Source of the DNA: Bemisia tabaci
Lineage: Eukaryota; Arthropoda; Insecta; Hemiptera; Aleyrodidae
Assembly (NCBI RefSeq): GCF_918797505.1
Contig: NC_092794.1
Location: 73,197,345-73,261,344 of the forward strand
DNA length: 64,000 bases
Direction: 5' to 3'
Shown here: positions 25,283-36,388 of the stretch, in pieces
Numbering within the stretch: the stretch's first letter is position 1
How the letters are laid out: the number at the start of each line of letters is the position of its first letter
Notes under the pieces: model-generated
Told to the model about the DNA's origin: nothing
What the model saw: only the letters and a program-made list of their open reading frames with translations
Databases searched by the model: none
Made by a program: the position numbers and the translations under genes

Positions 25283-25523
25283 TCAATCACACCATAAGTG
25301 CGGACATTTTCTTTCGAATGTGGCACAGATGACATCATCGATATGTGAAGGATCACTAAAATCGTATCCAAATCCTAGGACCGCATCGTGTCCTAAAAGC
25401 CCTAAAGTGAAAATAACATAATCCTGAGTCACGTAGTAACCAGAATACGTAACCAGAACGTATAGGAGGTTAGCTATAAAATGACAGAGAACAGGCAAAG
25501 CGTAAGGAAATAGGCCTGTATAA
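25283..25523 (-). CDS. possible exon of a multi-pass membrane receptor (chemoreceptor-like)
   Basis: A good polypyrimidine tract and AG acceptor precede 25523 on the minus strand (…ttcatttcatttag|T), after which the frame reads YTGLFPYALPVLCHFIANLL and continues with a second hydrophobic stretch around TQDYVIFTLGLLGH. The pattern of a Pro in a hydrophobic helix followed by an aspartate before the next helix resembles TM3-TM4 of insect odorant receptors, but this is pattern recognition only. The 3' limit is uncertain: the frame stops after ERKCPHLWCD, and a weak donor lies just before the stop. It could equally be chance open sequence or a decayed exon. Confidence 0.25.
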
Positions 25524-25896
25524 CTAAATGAAATGAAAAAAGTGAAAAAATAGAACCCTCCCACTCTTGATACTTGAATACTCAAAATTGATTGACATGT
25601 TTTTATGATTTTAAATCAAATAAAAATTGGTCGTTTAAAATAAAAGTATAAATAGATAGTTTTATGTAAAAATAAAATTCAGTACTTTCATCTGTGCTTA
25701 GATTTCTAATGAAAAAAATATTGGTCAGTATAATGTTATTTAAGCGTTAAATATACTGAACTTCGTAGATCTTGAAGAAATATTTTACCTTCTTACCTGA
25801 AACGGGTTGCCACATTATCCTCATAAAGTCTTCAAAAAATGTCTGATTGACTCTTCAGCGGTATCCATCGTTTATCACAACAAAAATCGAACTTAC

Positions 25897-26037
25897 GAAA
25901 TATACGGAATAGAGACCCGTATAAATGAGAAATTCAACTAATAAGCACCAAAAATTTCCACAATAGCACCATAATGTCACGTTTAACTCTCCAGTGAGCA
26001 CACTAAAAACGGAACTGGACTGAGAGACCTGAATCAC
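25897..26037 (-). CDS. possible upstream exon of the same receptor-like gene
   Basis: The frame ends at a strong donor (TTC|GTAAGT, intron starting 25896) and encodes a hydrophobic segment LWCYCGNFWCLLVEFLIYTG. The residues just before the donor (YTGLYSVYF) and their DNA resemble the start of the 25283-25523 segment (YTGLFPYAL), so one may be a duplicate of the other. A second strong donor, 'cccgtttcag|gtaaga', lies near 25794 and could end a small exon between the two. Family assignment is not secure. Confidence 0.2.
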
Positions 26038-26587
26038 CTCATTTTGGCTGAATTTTGAGTCATCCTTAGACTAAGACGATCGACAGAAGATTACATAATT
26101 TTCATTCTTTTTGAGAGCAGGGTATTCAAAAGGTCACATTTTCAACACGTCAATTGTTAAACACAGTTAGTGCGGACTCAAAATAGATTCTACGAAAAAA
26201 TCAGGAGAATCATTCCGATGATTATTTTCGTCAATTAATTCACTGACTGGTGCCACTATATTGGTTGTGGTTTCTCGCTCAGCTCGGTAGCGCGGTTGAA
26301 GAAGTTCAGCAACATTCGGAAAATATCAGCACTGGAATGATATGCTAATTCTAATATTATACGCCGCAAATCAGCATTTGCAGTCAGAAGTGACGGCTGG
26401 GCATCCTCTTTCAGCCGGATAGGTGATTTTCATTTTCTTCCATTCCGATGGATCCCATGAGAAAGTTAAAGGTCACTTGAACCAAAAAATAATTGTATTC
26501 GACTGAAGTTATTTCAAATAATGTTTTTTTACTCATTTTTCGTCTCAAAGACGTGTGGATGAGACTAGAAAATGTTCGCTTCGTGCA

Positions 26588-26808
26588 GTGGAAAAAAAAA
26601 AACACATTAGATCTAGAGTCCAGACTCTTAAAACATTGACAAGAAACTGGACTCTTGACTCAATCAGATTTAAGCTTAAATCAAAAGGAAATCCGCTCAA
26701 ATTAAGAGGCTTGGTTCTTGATTTAAGCTTAAATCTGATTGAATCAAGAGTATTTTTTCTTGTCGATATTTTTAAGAGTCTGGACTCTAGATCCAATGTG
26801 TTTTTTTC
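26588..26808. mobile_element. ~220-bp foldback hairpin
   Basis: 'aacacattagatctagagtc' and 'cagactctta' on the left pair with 'taagagtctg' and 'gactctagatccaatgtgtt' on the right; the centre repeats 'gatttaagcttaaat' in both orientations. Overlapping open frames on both strands follow from this symmetry and are not genes. Confidence 0.8.
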
Positions 26809-28661
26809 CCAGTGTGCTCTCGGGGGCCCACGGAGCGCCCCCCCCCCCCCCCCACTGTCTCGAGTTAATCTATCATGAAAATAGGGTAGGTAGATCTCTA
26901 TAGATCTACTTAGTTAATTAGCACGATAGATTCGTGTCAAGAAACGAACTGTGACAAAAGAATGAACATTAAGATTGTTTAAACGGAAGAGTCCGCAATT
27001 TCATCGCGTAGTGCGAAAGCGGTTGGGTCATTTTTCGTAAATTCTAGTAGAACGGGCTCATATATAGATAGCCTGTCGCCTGTCGATAGCCATAAAAATC
27101 GCAGAAATCGGCCCAACACGGCGGTAGAATGCACTGTCACAAAAATTGAAAATATAGGGGGTTAGAGAGCGCATGTTAATGATTTAGACGCAAAAAACAC
27201 CTGAAAATGTGAAACCAAACCTGAGAATATCGGTTAAAAAAAAGTTGAAATCAAGAAACTATGGTTTTGAGAAACAGCTACTGAAAGTTTTAATCTAATG
27301 TGTTGGTGTTCAAAATTATCAGATTACAACCTCATGCTCTTAATTGAACGTATTTATACAAAACTGAACAATGTGAAAATTAATTAAATAAAAAGGAACT
27401 ATGAGCATACGGTTTGCGTGCTACGTATGTTCTTTTTGATTTCATTATTTTCACGGAGTTCCATCTCGTATAAATACGTCCAGTTGGCACTATATAAATT
27501 TGACACTATTTGAGATGGTGGAATGGGTTTCCTGTCGGAGACTTGCATTTAAATTTTTCGATCCAGCTTGAAAAAATCTCACACTTGGAAAATTTACGTT
27601 CTTGAACTAATTGTAAGATCATGAAATTTTACTTTCTTGAACCAAGATCACTTTTCTCGTGGACGATGAAGTGTATGGTCAAATGGGAAAAGAGAGGGAA
27701 AACACCCTTGATATCATTTTTTATCTTTGATTATCTAGATGTGGCGGGTGATGATGGAAAATATCTTTGTGCGGAACGCTGCAGAATCTCTCGCGACAAC
27801 GAGTGAGAATGAATTGACCATATACTTTTCCCTTCATCGCGGGAGGACGTGTTGGTGTATGTTTTTGCGTTCACTCTAAATGAAGGCGTTTTTAAGATTC
27901 ATTAGATTTCTCTCGGATGGAATAAGTTGGATAAGAAACGTATTCTACCTGGTCTCATCGTGGGTCTTGGTAAATGCGATTTATATGAATTAATAAGTTA
28001 ACCTTTAAAATGTCGCACGCTAAAAGCCAAATTTCCATTAGAATAATCGCAAGATTTCGGCCCCATCTTCGTTTTTATTTAAAAAAAATAAATGTAGACA
28101 GACGTACCAATAAATTATTAATTAAAAATAAGTACACGAAGCATGTTCTTTGCCTGTCACCTTCTTTGTTTTTAGTGTCAGAGTGAACTCTGTTTGGTAA
28201 ATAACATTTAGTAAGTATTGTTGATATTGATAGACTATTGCTGTTAAATATTCAAAAGCAAATCATATTTAGAGAACTTTAAAGAAAAACACACACACGC
28301 ACACCCTCACACATTTTTAAAAAAATTATACAGACATTTAGGTAAAAAAGAAAAAACAGGAAGATCATATTAATGGAGTACAATAAAAATGGAGTACAGT
28401 ATAACGGAGTGCTTAATAAAAGTATTAGTTCCTTGGCGTAGCATGTGATTTTTGAAACCCCACTTTTGAAATTTCGGAAAATCCAGTCAACTCAATAAGA
28501 ATTTTGAGTTACATCTTATAAAAAGTTCCTTCAATTACAATATCAAAAATGAAAGATATGTTAGGCACTCATGTAGTAAAATCCCTCTCATTATCTGAAG
28601 GGATCCGAGCAGGTATCTGAGAGGGGGCGAGCTTCCCCTATTTCCGTCTATACTCCTTCCG
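26809..28661. other. anonymous sequence downstream of gene B
   Basis: It contains a poly-C run (about 26840-26853), a short CA-rich stretch (about 28290-28310) and AT-rich DNA. On the minus strand a 'tttatt' (AATAAA) near 28072 is a possible but distant polyadenylation signal for gene B. No other gene is supported. Confidence 0.35.
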
Positions 28662-29607
28662 CTAGAGGACGTCATACTTATTTGCCACGGCCCACCTATC
28701 ACGAATCAAAGCCTGAATTTCTGCGAAGGTTCTCCCTCTGGTCTCAATCATGAAGAACCAAGCAAAAACGCATACAAGAAGGGACACGGAACCACTGATA
28801 CAGAAATTAAAGTACATGCCAATACTGTCGGCGATGCTGAGGTAGATCTTGTCGGCGACGACGCTGAAGATGGACCCGATGGCGGCGACTGTGGCCCCGG
28901 CGAGAGCGCGCGAGTTGGAGGGGAAGTATTCGCTCTGGAGGATGCAGTACATCTGGCCGAGCCCCAACGAAGCTGAGCACAGGAGCCCCGAGGTGAAGAT
29001 GCACGTGCACCAGGAGAAACGATCCGCGTCCAGGAGCTGCCTCTCGGCGAGGAAGAGATATCCGGAGGTCAAGTAGGCGAACACCGCCGTAAGCATGGCC
29101 GAGAGGAGGGTGATCTGTCTTCGCCCGAGGCGGTCGATCAGATACGTCGAGGGGAGAGTCCCTGCTAGGGTGAACACTCCTAGGAGGATCGTGTACTGAT
29201 CGGGTGTCAGCGTAGAAGTGGAGATGACTGAAGGCGAAGAGAAGTTGGAGGTGAGGGTGGGGTTAAATGTGGAGGCGGCGTTGAATGTAGAGGTGACGTT
29301 AACTGTGGAGGTGGGATCAAATGCGGATGCGGCGTTATATGTGGAGGTGGCATTATATTTGGAGGTGGCGTTGAATATGGAGGTGAAGGTGGAGGTAGAG
29401 AATGTGCGAGCGGCGTACTCCGGGATGACCCAGTAAAAAGTAAAAGTTGGGGCGATGTACATGAACAAAACCACGAAAAGTGCTATGAAATCGTGTCGCG
29501 CCAACGATGTTGGACGATGTGCTGACGCCTCCATCTCAGAGTTGACGTTGTCTCTCATTTTTGCCAACTCGTCGTCGCGGAACTCGGTTCGGGTCCACTC
29601 CAGAAAC
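28662..29607 (-). CDS. gene B, last coding exon: MFS sugar-transporter C-terminal half
   Basis: This exon encodes 314 residues to a TAG at 28662-28664. The acceptor (tgttgcag|G) at 29607 enters in phase 2, exactly matching the donor of the 34289-34557 exon; the join reads NVFKAR-R-FLEWTRTEF. It covers the central cytoplasmic loop and TM7-TM12, with the loop 8-9 motif DRLGRRQ, SEYFPSNSRALAG after TM10, and the terminal ETRGRTFAEIQ (equivalent of PETKG). TM7 reads APTFTFYWVIPEYA, so the QQ-type sugar motif is absent, as in gene A. Between TM7 and TM8 lies an extra stretch of about 60 residues of Ser/Thr/Asn-rich six-residue repeats (for example FNATSKYNATSTYN) with several N-X-S/T sequons; gene A has a short loop there. 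No frameshift or internal stop is visible. Confidence 0.9.
29219..29400 (-). repeat. 18-bp coding minisatellite in gene B
   Basis: On the plus strand, variants of 'gtggaggtggcgttgaatat' recur with 18-bp spacing. Translated on the minus strand they give six-residue units of the type T-S-T-(F/Y)-N-A in the predicted loop after TM7. The length stays in frame. Confidence 0.85.
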
Positions 29608-30579
29608 CTGCAACATTTCCGGCAGCGTGAGGCCTAATGCTTTGAGGGAAAGGAGCCGTGGAGAGCGTTACGCCATTTGGACGTATTCAAATGAGAAGGA
29701 TCTGTATCCACTCTGACGTGAGCCCCAAGATCTACACAAATACATGCATGACACGGCTCATGTCACAATGGACATAGTTCCTTTTTATTTAAACGTCCAT
29801 TTTCTTTCTACGTTTTTAAGGGTCGATCTACGTCACAAAAGCGTTACGAGGGAGGCGGGGGTCAAAGAACCTGAAATTTAGCGTTACGTATTTATGGACG
29901 GTCCATTTTTAGTGGAACTATGCAGAAGTGCAAAGACGTTGTCCTACGTCAATTAGAAAAAAAAAACTTAGAGGAAAACTTGTGTTGCCACGAAATTAGA
30001 CAAAAACGAGAGTCCTGGAGGCTGATTGTTAAAATTCACATTCAAAGCAATAGACAAAGAAGACATAGGGAGTACACGGAAAAAAATCTTTGGTGCTTAT
30101 AGCCAGATAGTAGGTGACATTTACCATCTTGGATTCCCAGATTCGACCCCTGAGAACAATTTTGCTACGAGCACAAATGTACGATGGTTAGAAACCTCAA
30201 ACCGCGATCAGGTAGGCGTTGACAACAAAGATGGTAATTCGCACCAACACTGCTGGGCGGGCGCGCCGTCCTCCGTAAACGTCCCGCACAGCGTTGCTGA
30301 GATAGACCTTCAAAGATGGTAAACTGACCCATCCGGATGTTTAGTGTATCAATCATGAAAGCAAGGAGAACCTAATATTTTGTGTTTTTAGCCATAAAGA
30401 GGAGTATTTTCTTGTAAAACGTACAGCTAAAAAAATTGAATACAAAGGTGTGCAATGTCGGGGTTCGCAGCTAGGGGATGGTGGAAAAGGGTTAATCTCG
30501 TAAATAAATTTCGAAATCGAGTATAATGAGACTACAGTACTTATTGTGAGGTGCTGTAGTCGTATCCGACCTATCAAAT

Positions 30580-30660
30580 TTGTTTGCCTACCGCGGGAAT
30601 GGAACCTGGGACCTATCATACCCTATCCGAAGACCCTAACGATTGAGCTATACAGTATGA
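30580..30660 (-). repeat. tRNA-derived SINE-like sequence
   Basis: On the minus strand an A-box-like 'tagctcaatcgttagggt' is followed about 30 nt later by a B-box-like 'ggttccattcccgcgg', the spacing of a tRNA internal promoter. The flanks do not form a good acceptor stem, so it is more likely SINE-derived than a tRNA gene. Confidence 0.45.
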
Positions 30661-30754
30661 TGAGAATCTTGACCGAAAGACCTGTACATAGCTTCGATTT
30701 GAACGGGAAACCAGGATATTCAATCTACATAGGTACTTAGATTGGTTCATTCAT

Positions 30755-31175
30755 TTTTCTAATTTTTGTATTTCATTTTATTTTTTAACGTTATTTCAGT
30801 TTTTTACTTTATTTTATTTCGTTACTTCATTTTAAATTGTTTACTTTATTTTTTTCTTTACGTAATATAATTTTTCTTTGATTATTTCTTTTTATTTATT
30901 TACTTTATTTTAGTTTTTTTCCTTTGTTTCTTTACTTAATTTTGATGTTTTACTTTATTGTTTTTTCTTTACTTAATATTATTTGTCTTTGATTATTTAT
31001 TCTTTATTTCTTCCCTGTATTTTACCGTTACTTACTTTATTTTATTTCTTGCAATTTTTTATTTTTTTACTTTAATTCAGTCACTTCATTTTAATTTTTA
31101 TACTCCATTAAATGTCTCTTCGTTGTTATTTATAACGTACTGCATTTTATTTATCTATTTTTTCTTTTTTTCTTT
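30755..31175 (+). repeat. T-rich degenerate TTTA/TTTAC tract
   Basis: Over 400 bp of degenerate repeats such as 'tttactttattttatttc' with almost no G. The 88-codon Phe/Leu-rich open frame in it is a compositional artefact. Confidence 0.8.
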
Positions 31176-31414
31176 TCATGTCGAGAATCTATTCAAAGTT
31201 TTCAATCTAGGATTATTTTTATGATTGGCTAAAGTGCTTCTAGCATTGGACAAATAAGCCCAGGCTACTTACTTGAACAAGTGAGATTATGTAGAATGGA
31301 AAATAAAAAAAATTACCCCTCTAAAGTACTGAAGCCTTGACATGGTGTTAAATATAGTGCATGCCTAGCCTACTGGTAAACCTGGGATGTTTAGCTTAAC
31401 GACAGCATACAATT

Positions 31415-31668
31415 CTGCCGTGCCAAGGAAGAACGCCGTATCACCTTCAGGCGTTGCCACATTTCCTTCCATAAAACGCGAATTTTCTGGTACAGTTATG
31501 AGTTATTTTCCTCCCAATTTTTAAGATAATTTTATTTGTAATTTCACCTAAAGATTCTGAAAATTTAAAGGAAAAATACTTATAGCTTTCCTAAAAAAAT
31601 AATCGTTTTATCGAAGTAAATTTGGCAACTCTCGAATGTTCATACGGCGTTCTTCCTTAGCAAGGCAG
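31415..31668. mobile_element. 254-bp MITE, CTGCCGTGC family, TSD AATT
   Basis: Left end 'ctgccgtgccaaggaagaac', right end 'gttcttccttagcaaggcag', flanked by a perfect AATT duplication (31411-31414, 31669-31672). It lies inside the gene B intron. Confidence 0.85.
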
Positions 31669-32714
31669 AATTGACAAGAAACATTGTTAAAACATTAATA
31701 ACAATTGATACATTTCTGCCATTTCCTTGGAATTTTGAATGTAGAAAAAAATTAATTTTGAAAACTATTATTAGTACCAGGGGCCTTTATGGCCACTACG
31801 CTGCCGACAACCAATGCGGAAGAAAACAACATACGTAAAAAGTCGTAGAACAACCGTGTTCAAGTTATCTCGGAGATTAATGGATTCAAATACCGTCAAT
31901 GTTTTATTTCTGATCGATGTTTTTAAAATAATACACACTGTTATTCTAATGAGTTTCCGCAAATTTTCCTGAGCGATTTAAAATAGATAAAAGAAAATTT
32001 GACTTAAAACGCATAATATCCGAAATCGAAGCTCAGAATCGGCTTCCTCGTGAAAAATCGATGCAATTTCATGTATCTTATGTCACCATATCATGAAGGA
32101 AAGAGATTTACGTAGGCGTGTAGATTCTAACATATCAGTCCGACGTGGCAACATGGGTGATTCGGAGTGGGTCAGCTGATGAGTAAGAAGAAGTTTGTTT
32201 TTTCGGAAACGGACGAACCAAATGCTTGGCGCCGGCGCCTGGCGGCGCAGCTCAAACGTTTGAATTCTGTGCCTACTTCCGCATACCGGCCGGCTTTGAT
32301 AGAATCTTTACGCCTACGATTACCCTCTTTTCTTTATGCTATGGTAAAATATGATACATGAAATAGCATCGATTTTTCACTAGGAAGCCAAATCTGAGCT
32401 TAGATTTTGGGTATGATGCGTTTCAAGTTGAATTTTCTGAATTTGAAAATTTGAGACGGCGGACGTAGCCTAAATTGATACATCGGCTCCCATTCCATCG
32501 ATTAAATTCGAATTTTTAGTCCAATTTCGAAAAACCAAAGGTGGCGGGCGTGGCCTAAAACGCTATCTTGGTTCCTGCTCGTCGGATTTTCGTAAAACTT
32601 TGTGCCAAGGGGAGGGAGGGGGAGGAAAGAAATATTCAAACACTGAAATCGTTATGTCGCAGGCAAATAGTAAAATTAGGCATTTTGTCCAATGCCTAGG
32701 CAAATAGTCAAATA

Positions 32715-32970
32715 CTAGGGGGCTATGCCCCCTGACCGCTACGCGGTCCAACCCCCTGAAGGCGCTCCGCGCAATCAATGGGCCGCTTCGCGGCCCTGTT
32801 TTTACCTCCTATCAGTGTTAGTTTTATTTTTCCCCTCAAAAATTACGATATGAGGTATACTTTACTTTTAGAATGAAATAATTTTTTGTTTTGATGAATA
32901 TTTTAGTTCGTTTTAATCCGTTTTTTTTTATATCAGTGAAAAATTTAACATCGTCCGAGTTTCTGAATTG
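32715..32970 (-). mobile_element. Helitron-like 3' end (minus strand), 5' end not found
   Basis: Read on the minus strand, the terminal sequence runs 'gcggtcagggggcatagccc' then CCCTAG at 32715, followed by T in the flank, the classic Helitron 3' hairpin plus CTRR in an A/T target. About 200 bp of it matches the 3' end of the Helitron at 50645-51534, including 'gaagcggcccattga' and 'gcggagcgccttcaggggg'. The upstream limit given is where similarity fades. Confidence 0.65.
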
Positions 32971-33937
32971 TTGTAATAAATGCCCTTTAATTATCATTCA
33001 AACCGAGCAGAGTCAAGAATAATTAATTGCTCGAAGTCATATAGTTTTGCGGCGACTTTATCGTCGCCCGAGCCAGGGACGGGAAAAGGAGTACGTTCCA
33101 CGAACATATTATTACACGCTTATCAGTCACACAAAGTGGGTTGAATATGATTCTTGAAAATTCGTCAACATACTTTCCCTCATTAGCCCATATCTGATTG
33201 CTTTCTGTGGTGACTCAATGTTGGTAAAGCGTAAAAAATTGACGGGGCAGACTACTAACAAAATACTTTAATTGAGTTATCTGAGATGGTGACCTTCATA
33301 ATCAACAAGTTTATAATTTGCACTAACGCATTCTGTAGTTCAATGAGCCCACTTAACCGAGTAGCATTAACCAAAAACAAGATAGGTGAAGCGCAAGCGC
33401 TTTCTTTGGTGCAATGAGTCAACTTGATGGAGCAGTTTACCATCAATTTTGTCTCGGTGAACAGATTTGTAATAGCTAGTAGCAACTAATTGAAAATGAT
33501 TGATTTCCCTAAAGACGTTGTGGACAATACAATGCCGTTGGTTATTCTATCAATTTTTTCATGTTTACGGCACCAACTTTTAACTAACAAAACCAAGATG
33601 GTCATCCGCGCAGTCATTTTTTTCCGTGTATGGAGCGATCCTAATGATAAAAGCAGTTGGTTCTTACAGAATAAGCGTGGAACTGTTGGAATAACTATAG
33701 GGTATCTGGCGGGTTGCCATGAAGGGCCTTTTCTTCAAAAACGCATTTCTCCAGCATTTTTGACACCTCCCCCCCTCCTCGTAACGCTATTTTGAGACGT
33801 AGGTCCCTATCCTTTAACCCGAAAAAAAATGGCGTGACGCCTCCCCCCCCCCCCCCAGTGCGTTACGTAATCCAGAAACGGCCCTTTAGTCAGTCGATTT
33901 CTCGCCTCCTTTGTCCATTGCAACCACCCACTTCCAC

Positions 33938-34311
33938 GAATAAGATCACTCCATTTTCCCTATGCCTTCTCTATGTCTGTCGCTTTCGCTTTGTCTATTA
34001 ATTTCAATAATTAGTCAACCTCCTTTCTTTGAAGACGTTATTAAGATTGCTCCATTTTCCCTATGTCTTCTATATGTCTATCCCGCTTTGTCTATCAATT
34101 TCAATAATCAGATCTTAATGAAATTTTTGATGAGTGAGGTAGGAGAAAACAAATTCGAACCTCCTTGCTTTGAAGACGTTAATAAGATGGTTCCGTTTTC
34201 CCTATGTCTATCGCTTTGTCTATCAATTTCAATAATGAGTCCTGAATGAAATTTTTGATGAGAAAGATAGGGGCAAATAAATTCGAACCTCCTTGCTTTG
34301 AAGACGTTTTT
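33938..34311 (-). repeat. tandem repeat that includes the gene B exon border
   Basis: Three units of about 100-138 bp start 'aataagat' (33938, about 34041, about 34180) and end in 'gaagacgtt'. The plus-strand block 'cgaacctccttgctttgaag', which is the end of the exon plus its donor, is present at the true border (about 34285-34304), nearly intact at about 34152-34171, and mutated at about 34015. Each intact unit carries a copy of the AGGAG|GTTCGA donor. Confidence 0.75.
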
Positions 34312-34557
34312 GTTCATGAGATGGAAGTACGGACTCTCAGGAATATGGTAAACGGTGACGGCATACGGAATCGAGAGGATTATGCACAACGTGGTCAGTG
34401 TTTTGTAGGATACGTAGGGTCCCGCCGTGTAGCAGAACAGGATCCCGATGTTCACAGCAACCGCCGGGATCGTGTTGATAGCTCCACGAACTTGCGGCTC
34501 GGAGATTTCACTCAAGTAAAGAGGAACCACCGTTGAGGCTATGCCGCATTGAAAACC
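34289..34557 (-). CDS. gene B, middle coding exon: MFS TM4-TM6 region
   Basis: This 269-nt exon has acceptor 'gattattttcag|GGT' (phase 0) and donor AGGAG|GTTCGA (phase 2). It encodes 89 residues plus two bases of an Arg codon. It begins GFQCGIAST and contains the loop 4-5 signature PLYLSEISEPQVRG, a membrane segment INTIPAVAVNIGILF, and PESPYFHLM after TM6, the transporter's PESPR-type motif. Every one of these aligns without gaps to gene A (GLQCGIANT, PLYISEMAEPRIRG, PETPYFHLM). In gene A the same sequence is continuous, so both of this exon's introns are absent there. Confidence 0.92.
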
Positions 34558-34571
34558 CTGAAAATAATCAC

Positions 34572-34985
34572 GATATTTGGACGTATTTCTACTAAACCGA
34601 ACTAGAGACGTGAGGGAAAGATGGGGTGGGCTCGTGGTGAGCTGCATAGAAATAATGTGAAAGTGGGCGTGATTCCTTTTGGGGAAATAGAAAAGCAGAA
34701 ATTTATATTCTATTAAACGGAACTAAGCGCCAACTGTATGCAGCACTCATGAGCCCTGACCACAACGCTCTTTTTCATGCCCGCGGGCCGTGCATGGCAC
34801 GGCTCATGAATGCCGCATACAGTTGGCTGGCGCTTAATTCCGCTTGGCAGAATGTAAAATCCCGTTTTTCCATTTCTTTAAAGAGAATCACGCCCATTTT
34901 AACATTGTTTCTTATGCAGATCATTCATAAGCACACCCCATCTTTCCCACTCGTTTATAGTTCTGTTCAGCAGAAACATGGCCAA
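34572..34985. mobile_element. foldback element in gene B intron
   Basis: Left 'gtatttctactaaaccgaac', 'gggaaagatggggtg' mirror right 'accccatctttccc', 'gttctgttcagcagaaaca'; inner arms 'ggaactaagcgccaactgta' and 'gctggcgcttaattccgctt' also pair. It is a diverged relative of 22459-22953, 15 bp upstream of the middle exon's acceptor. Confidence 0.7.
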
Positions 34986-35095
34986 TAAGGCATATGTTTA
35001 AGACATTTGTCTTTAAATCCATCTTTTATGCTGCTTTTAATTCTATCGTGCATGGCAATACATTTTAATAAAATAACATTTTTAACGAAACAAAA

Positions 35096-35410
35096 CTCAA
35101 GAAAATAGGAGCCCAAGGCTTGCAACAAACATGATGCCTGGGACGTTTCGGGGCGATTGCAACCCCTTCCTCGACCAGGAAACAAAAATATACAAATCAA
35201 AAACCCCTCGGGCCCTCATTTGCGATGACAACAAGCTTGTTTGAAAAACAAAAAAGGATTCTGGTATTTTTGTCTCCTGGTGGAGGAGGGGGTTGAAACG
35301 ACCCGCCAACGTCCCAGGCATTCTGCTTGTTCTTGGCCTTGGTTTCCCACTTTCTTCTGCTTTGTTCCGTTGAAGTAACAACTTCATGATTATGCACCGG
35401 GAAAAAAATG
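35096..35410. mobile_element. ~315-bp foldback in gene B intron
   Basis: 'cccaaggcttgcaacaaaca' and 'gcctgggacgtttcg' pair with 'caacgtcccaggcattctgc' and 'ttgttcttggccttgg'. The centre has 'caagcttgtttg'. Confidence 0.6.
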
Positions 35411-35579
35411 AAGTTCATTTAACATTCTGGATGTAAAAAAAAAGGTGCAAGAACTCGCAAAATGCTACGTTACCCGCTACGGCAGTTAGTTTTACATCTT
35501 GACATTGCTACAGTAACTGCTGTAGCAGTTAATTCAGCATTTTGTAAGTTTACGCACACTTTTTTACATAGGGTCAGAG

Positions 35580-35985
35580 CGATGTGCGATATATCGCATC
35601 GATTAGTTCCATTTTCTCAGCTACTCGTCATTTTTTTCGAATTTTGAGATCGCAATTCTGTTGTCAGGAGACTGGACCACTACCAACCCCCCCCCCCCCC
35701 CCCTCCCCTGGGACACTTACTAATTTTGACCAACAAATTCAACTTAACAAAGACGTGGTTTTTTTAAAGGAAAAATATCGCATTCGATACTGATATCGAA
35801 ACTGCACTCGAATGAGATATTTTCCCTCTAAAAAAACCACGCCTATATTACGTTGAATTTGTTTATCAAAATTGGTGAGTGGATTCTCTGGTCTCCTGAC
35901 AACAGAAAAATCGCGATCTCAGAATTCGAGAAAAAAACGAGTGGCTGAAAAAATGGAACCGATCGATGCGATATATCGCACGTCG
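35580..35985. mobile_element. ~405-bp foldback in gene B intron
   Basis: 'gatgtgcgatatatcgcatc' to 'gttgtcaggagactgg' is mirrored by 'ggtctcctgacaacag' to 'gatgcgatatatcgcacg', with further pairing of 'aacaaattcaac' and 'gttgaatttgtt'. The right arm ends less than 100 bp from the splice donor at 36077. Confidence 0.75.
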
Positions 35986-36077
35986 TTTTGGCACAAAATA
36001 TGGCGTCCATCGAATCACCTTGATTTTTTTTTTCAGTGGCGTTACTGGACAGCATTGCAACCTATTTCGTTATGCAC

Positions 36078-36388
36078 CTGTAAGACACGAGCCACGCAGA
36101 CAGCCGTCACAGACGTTCCCAAATAGACGAGGGTCCAGCTTAGAATGCTGAGCGGGGCCATAAGGATGAGGAGAGGTTTGCGTCCCCATCGATCCACGAG
36201 ACGGGAGCAGGGGAGTGGCGAGAAGATGTTGCCCAGGTCCAGGGCGGCCACCATCCACGAGATCTCATTCTCGCTCCAACGCCGCGCGAAAGGCTCCAAA
36301 GGGCCCTCGCTTCCGCCTCCGGACAGGGATTTCATGATCGGCGAGGGCCAGCCCAGGTACAGCCCGTTCTGCAACGCTGTCCATGACA
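36078..36388 (-). CDS. gene B, second coding exon: MFS TM1-TM4 region
   Basis: This 311-nt exon has acceptor 'gatgttgcag|TGTCATGG' in phase 1 and donor TTACAG|GTGCAT in phase 0, which fits the next exon's GGT (VARVLQ-GFQCG; gene A reads VRLIQGLQCG). It encodes VSWTALQNGLYLGWPSP, an extracellular loop, the TM2 region MVAALDLGNIFSPLPCSRLV, the loop 2-3 signature DRWGRKPLL and TM3. Starting at this split Val the three exons give 508 residues with no internal stop. The first exon, which should supply the N-terminus ending in one base of a G-TG codon, was not found between here and gene A. Confidence 0.9.

Larger units (their letters stand above)
29608..34288 (-). other. gene B intron (phase 2), 4.7 kb
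   Basis: The intron begins with GTTCGA (34288 downward) and ends with TGTTGCAG at 29608. It contains a copy of the 'gcgttacg' dispersed repeat (29760-29910), a tRNA-derived SINE-like piece, a T-rich tract, a MITE, a Helitron 3' end and a local tandem repeat of the exon border. The rest (32000-32600, 32850-33700) is anonymous. Confidence 0.75.

Noticed and set aside
26555..26878. Overlapping frames on both strands
   Set aside because: They arise from the symmetry of the 26588-26808 hairpin; the two translations are near copies of each other.
30958..31224. 88-codon Phe/Leu-rich frame as a membrane protein
   Set aside because: It is a translation of a T-rich degenerate simple repeat.
34108..34288. 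Continuation of the gene B middle exon past FKARR
   Set aside because: The frame stays open by chance through the tandem repeat, but the transporter alignment stops exactly at the GTTCGA donor and resumes in frame at 29607.
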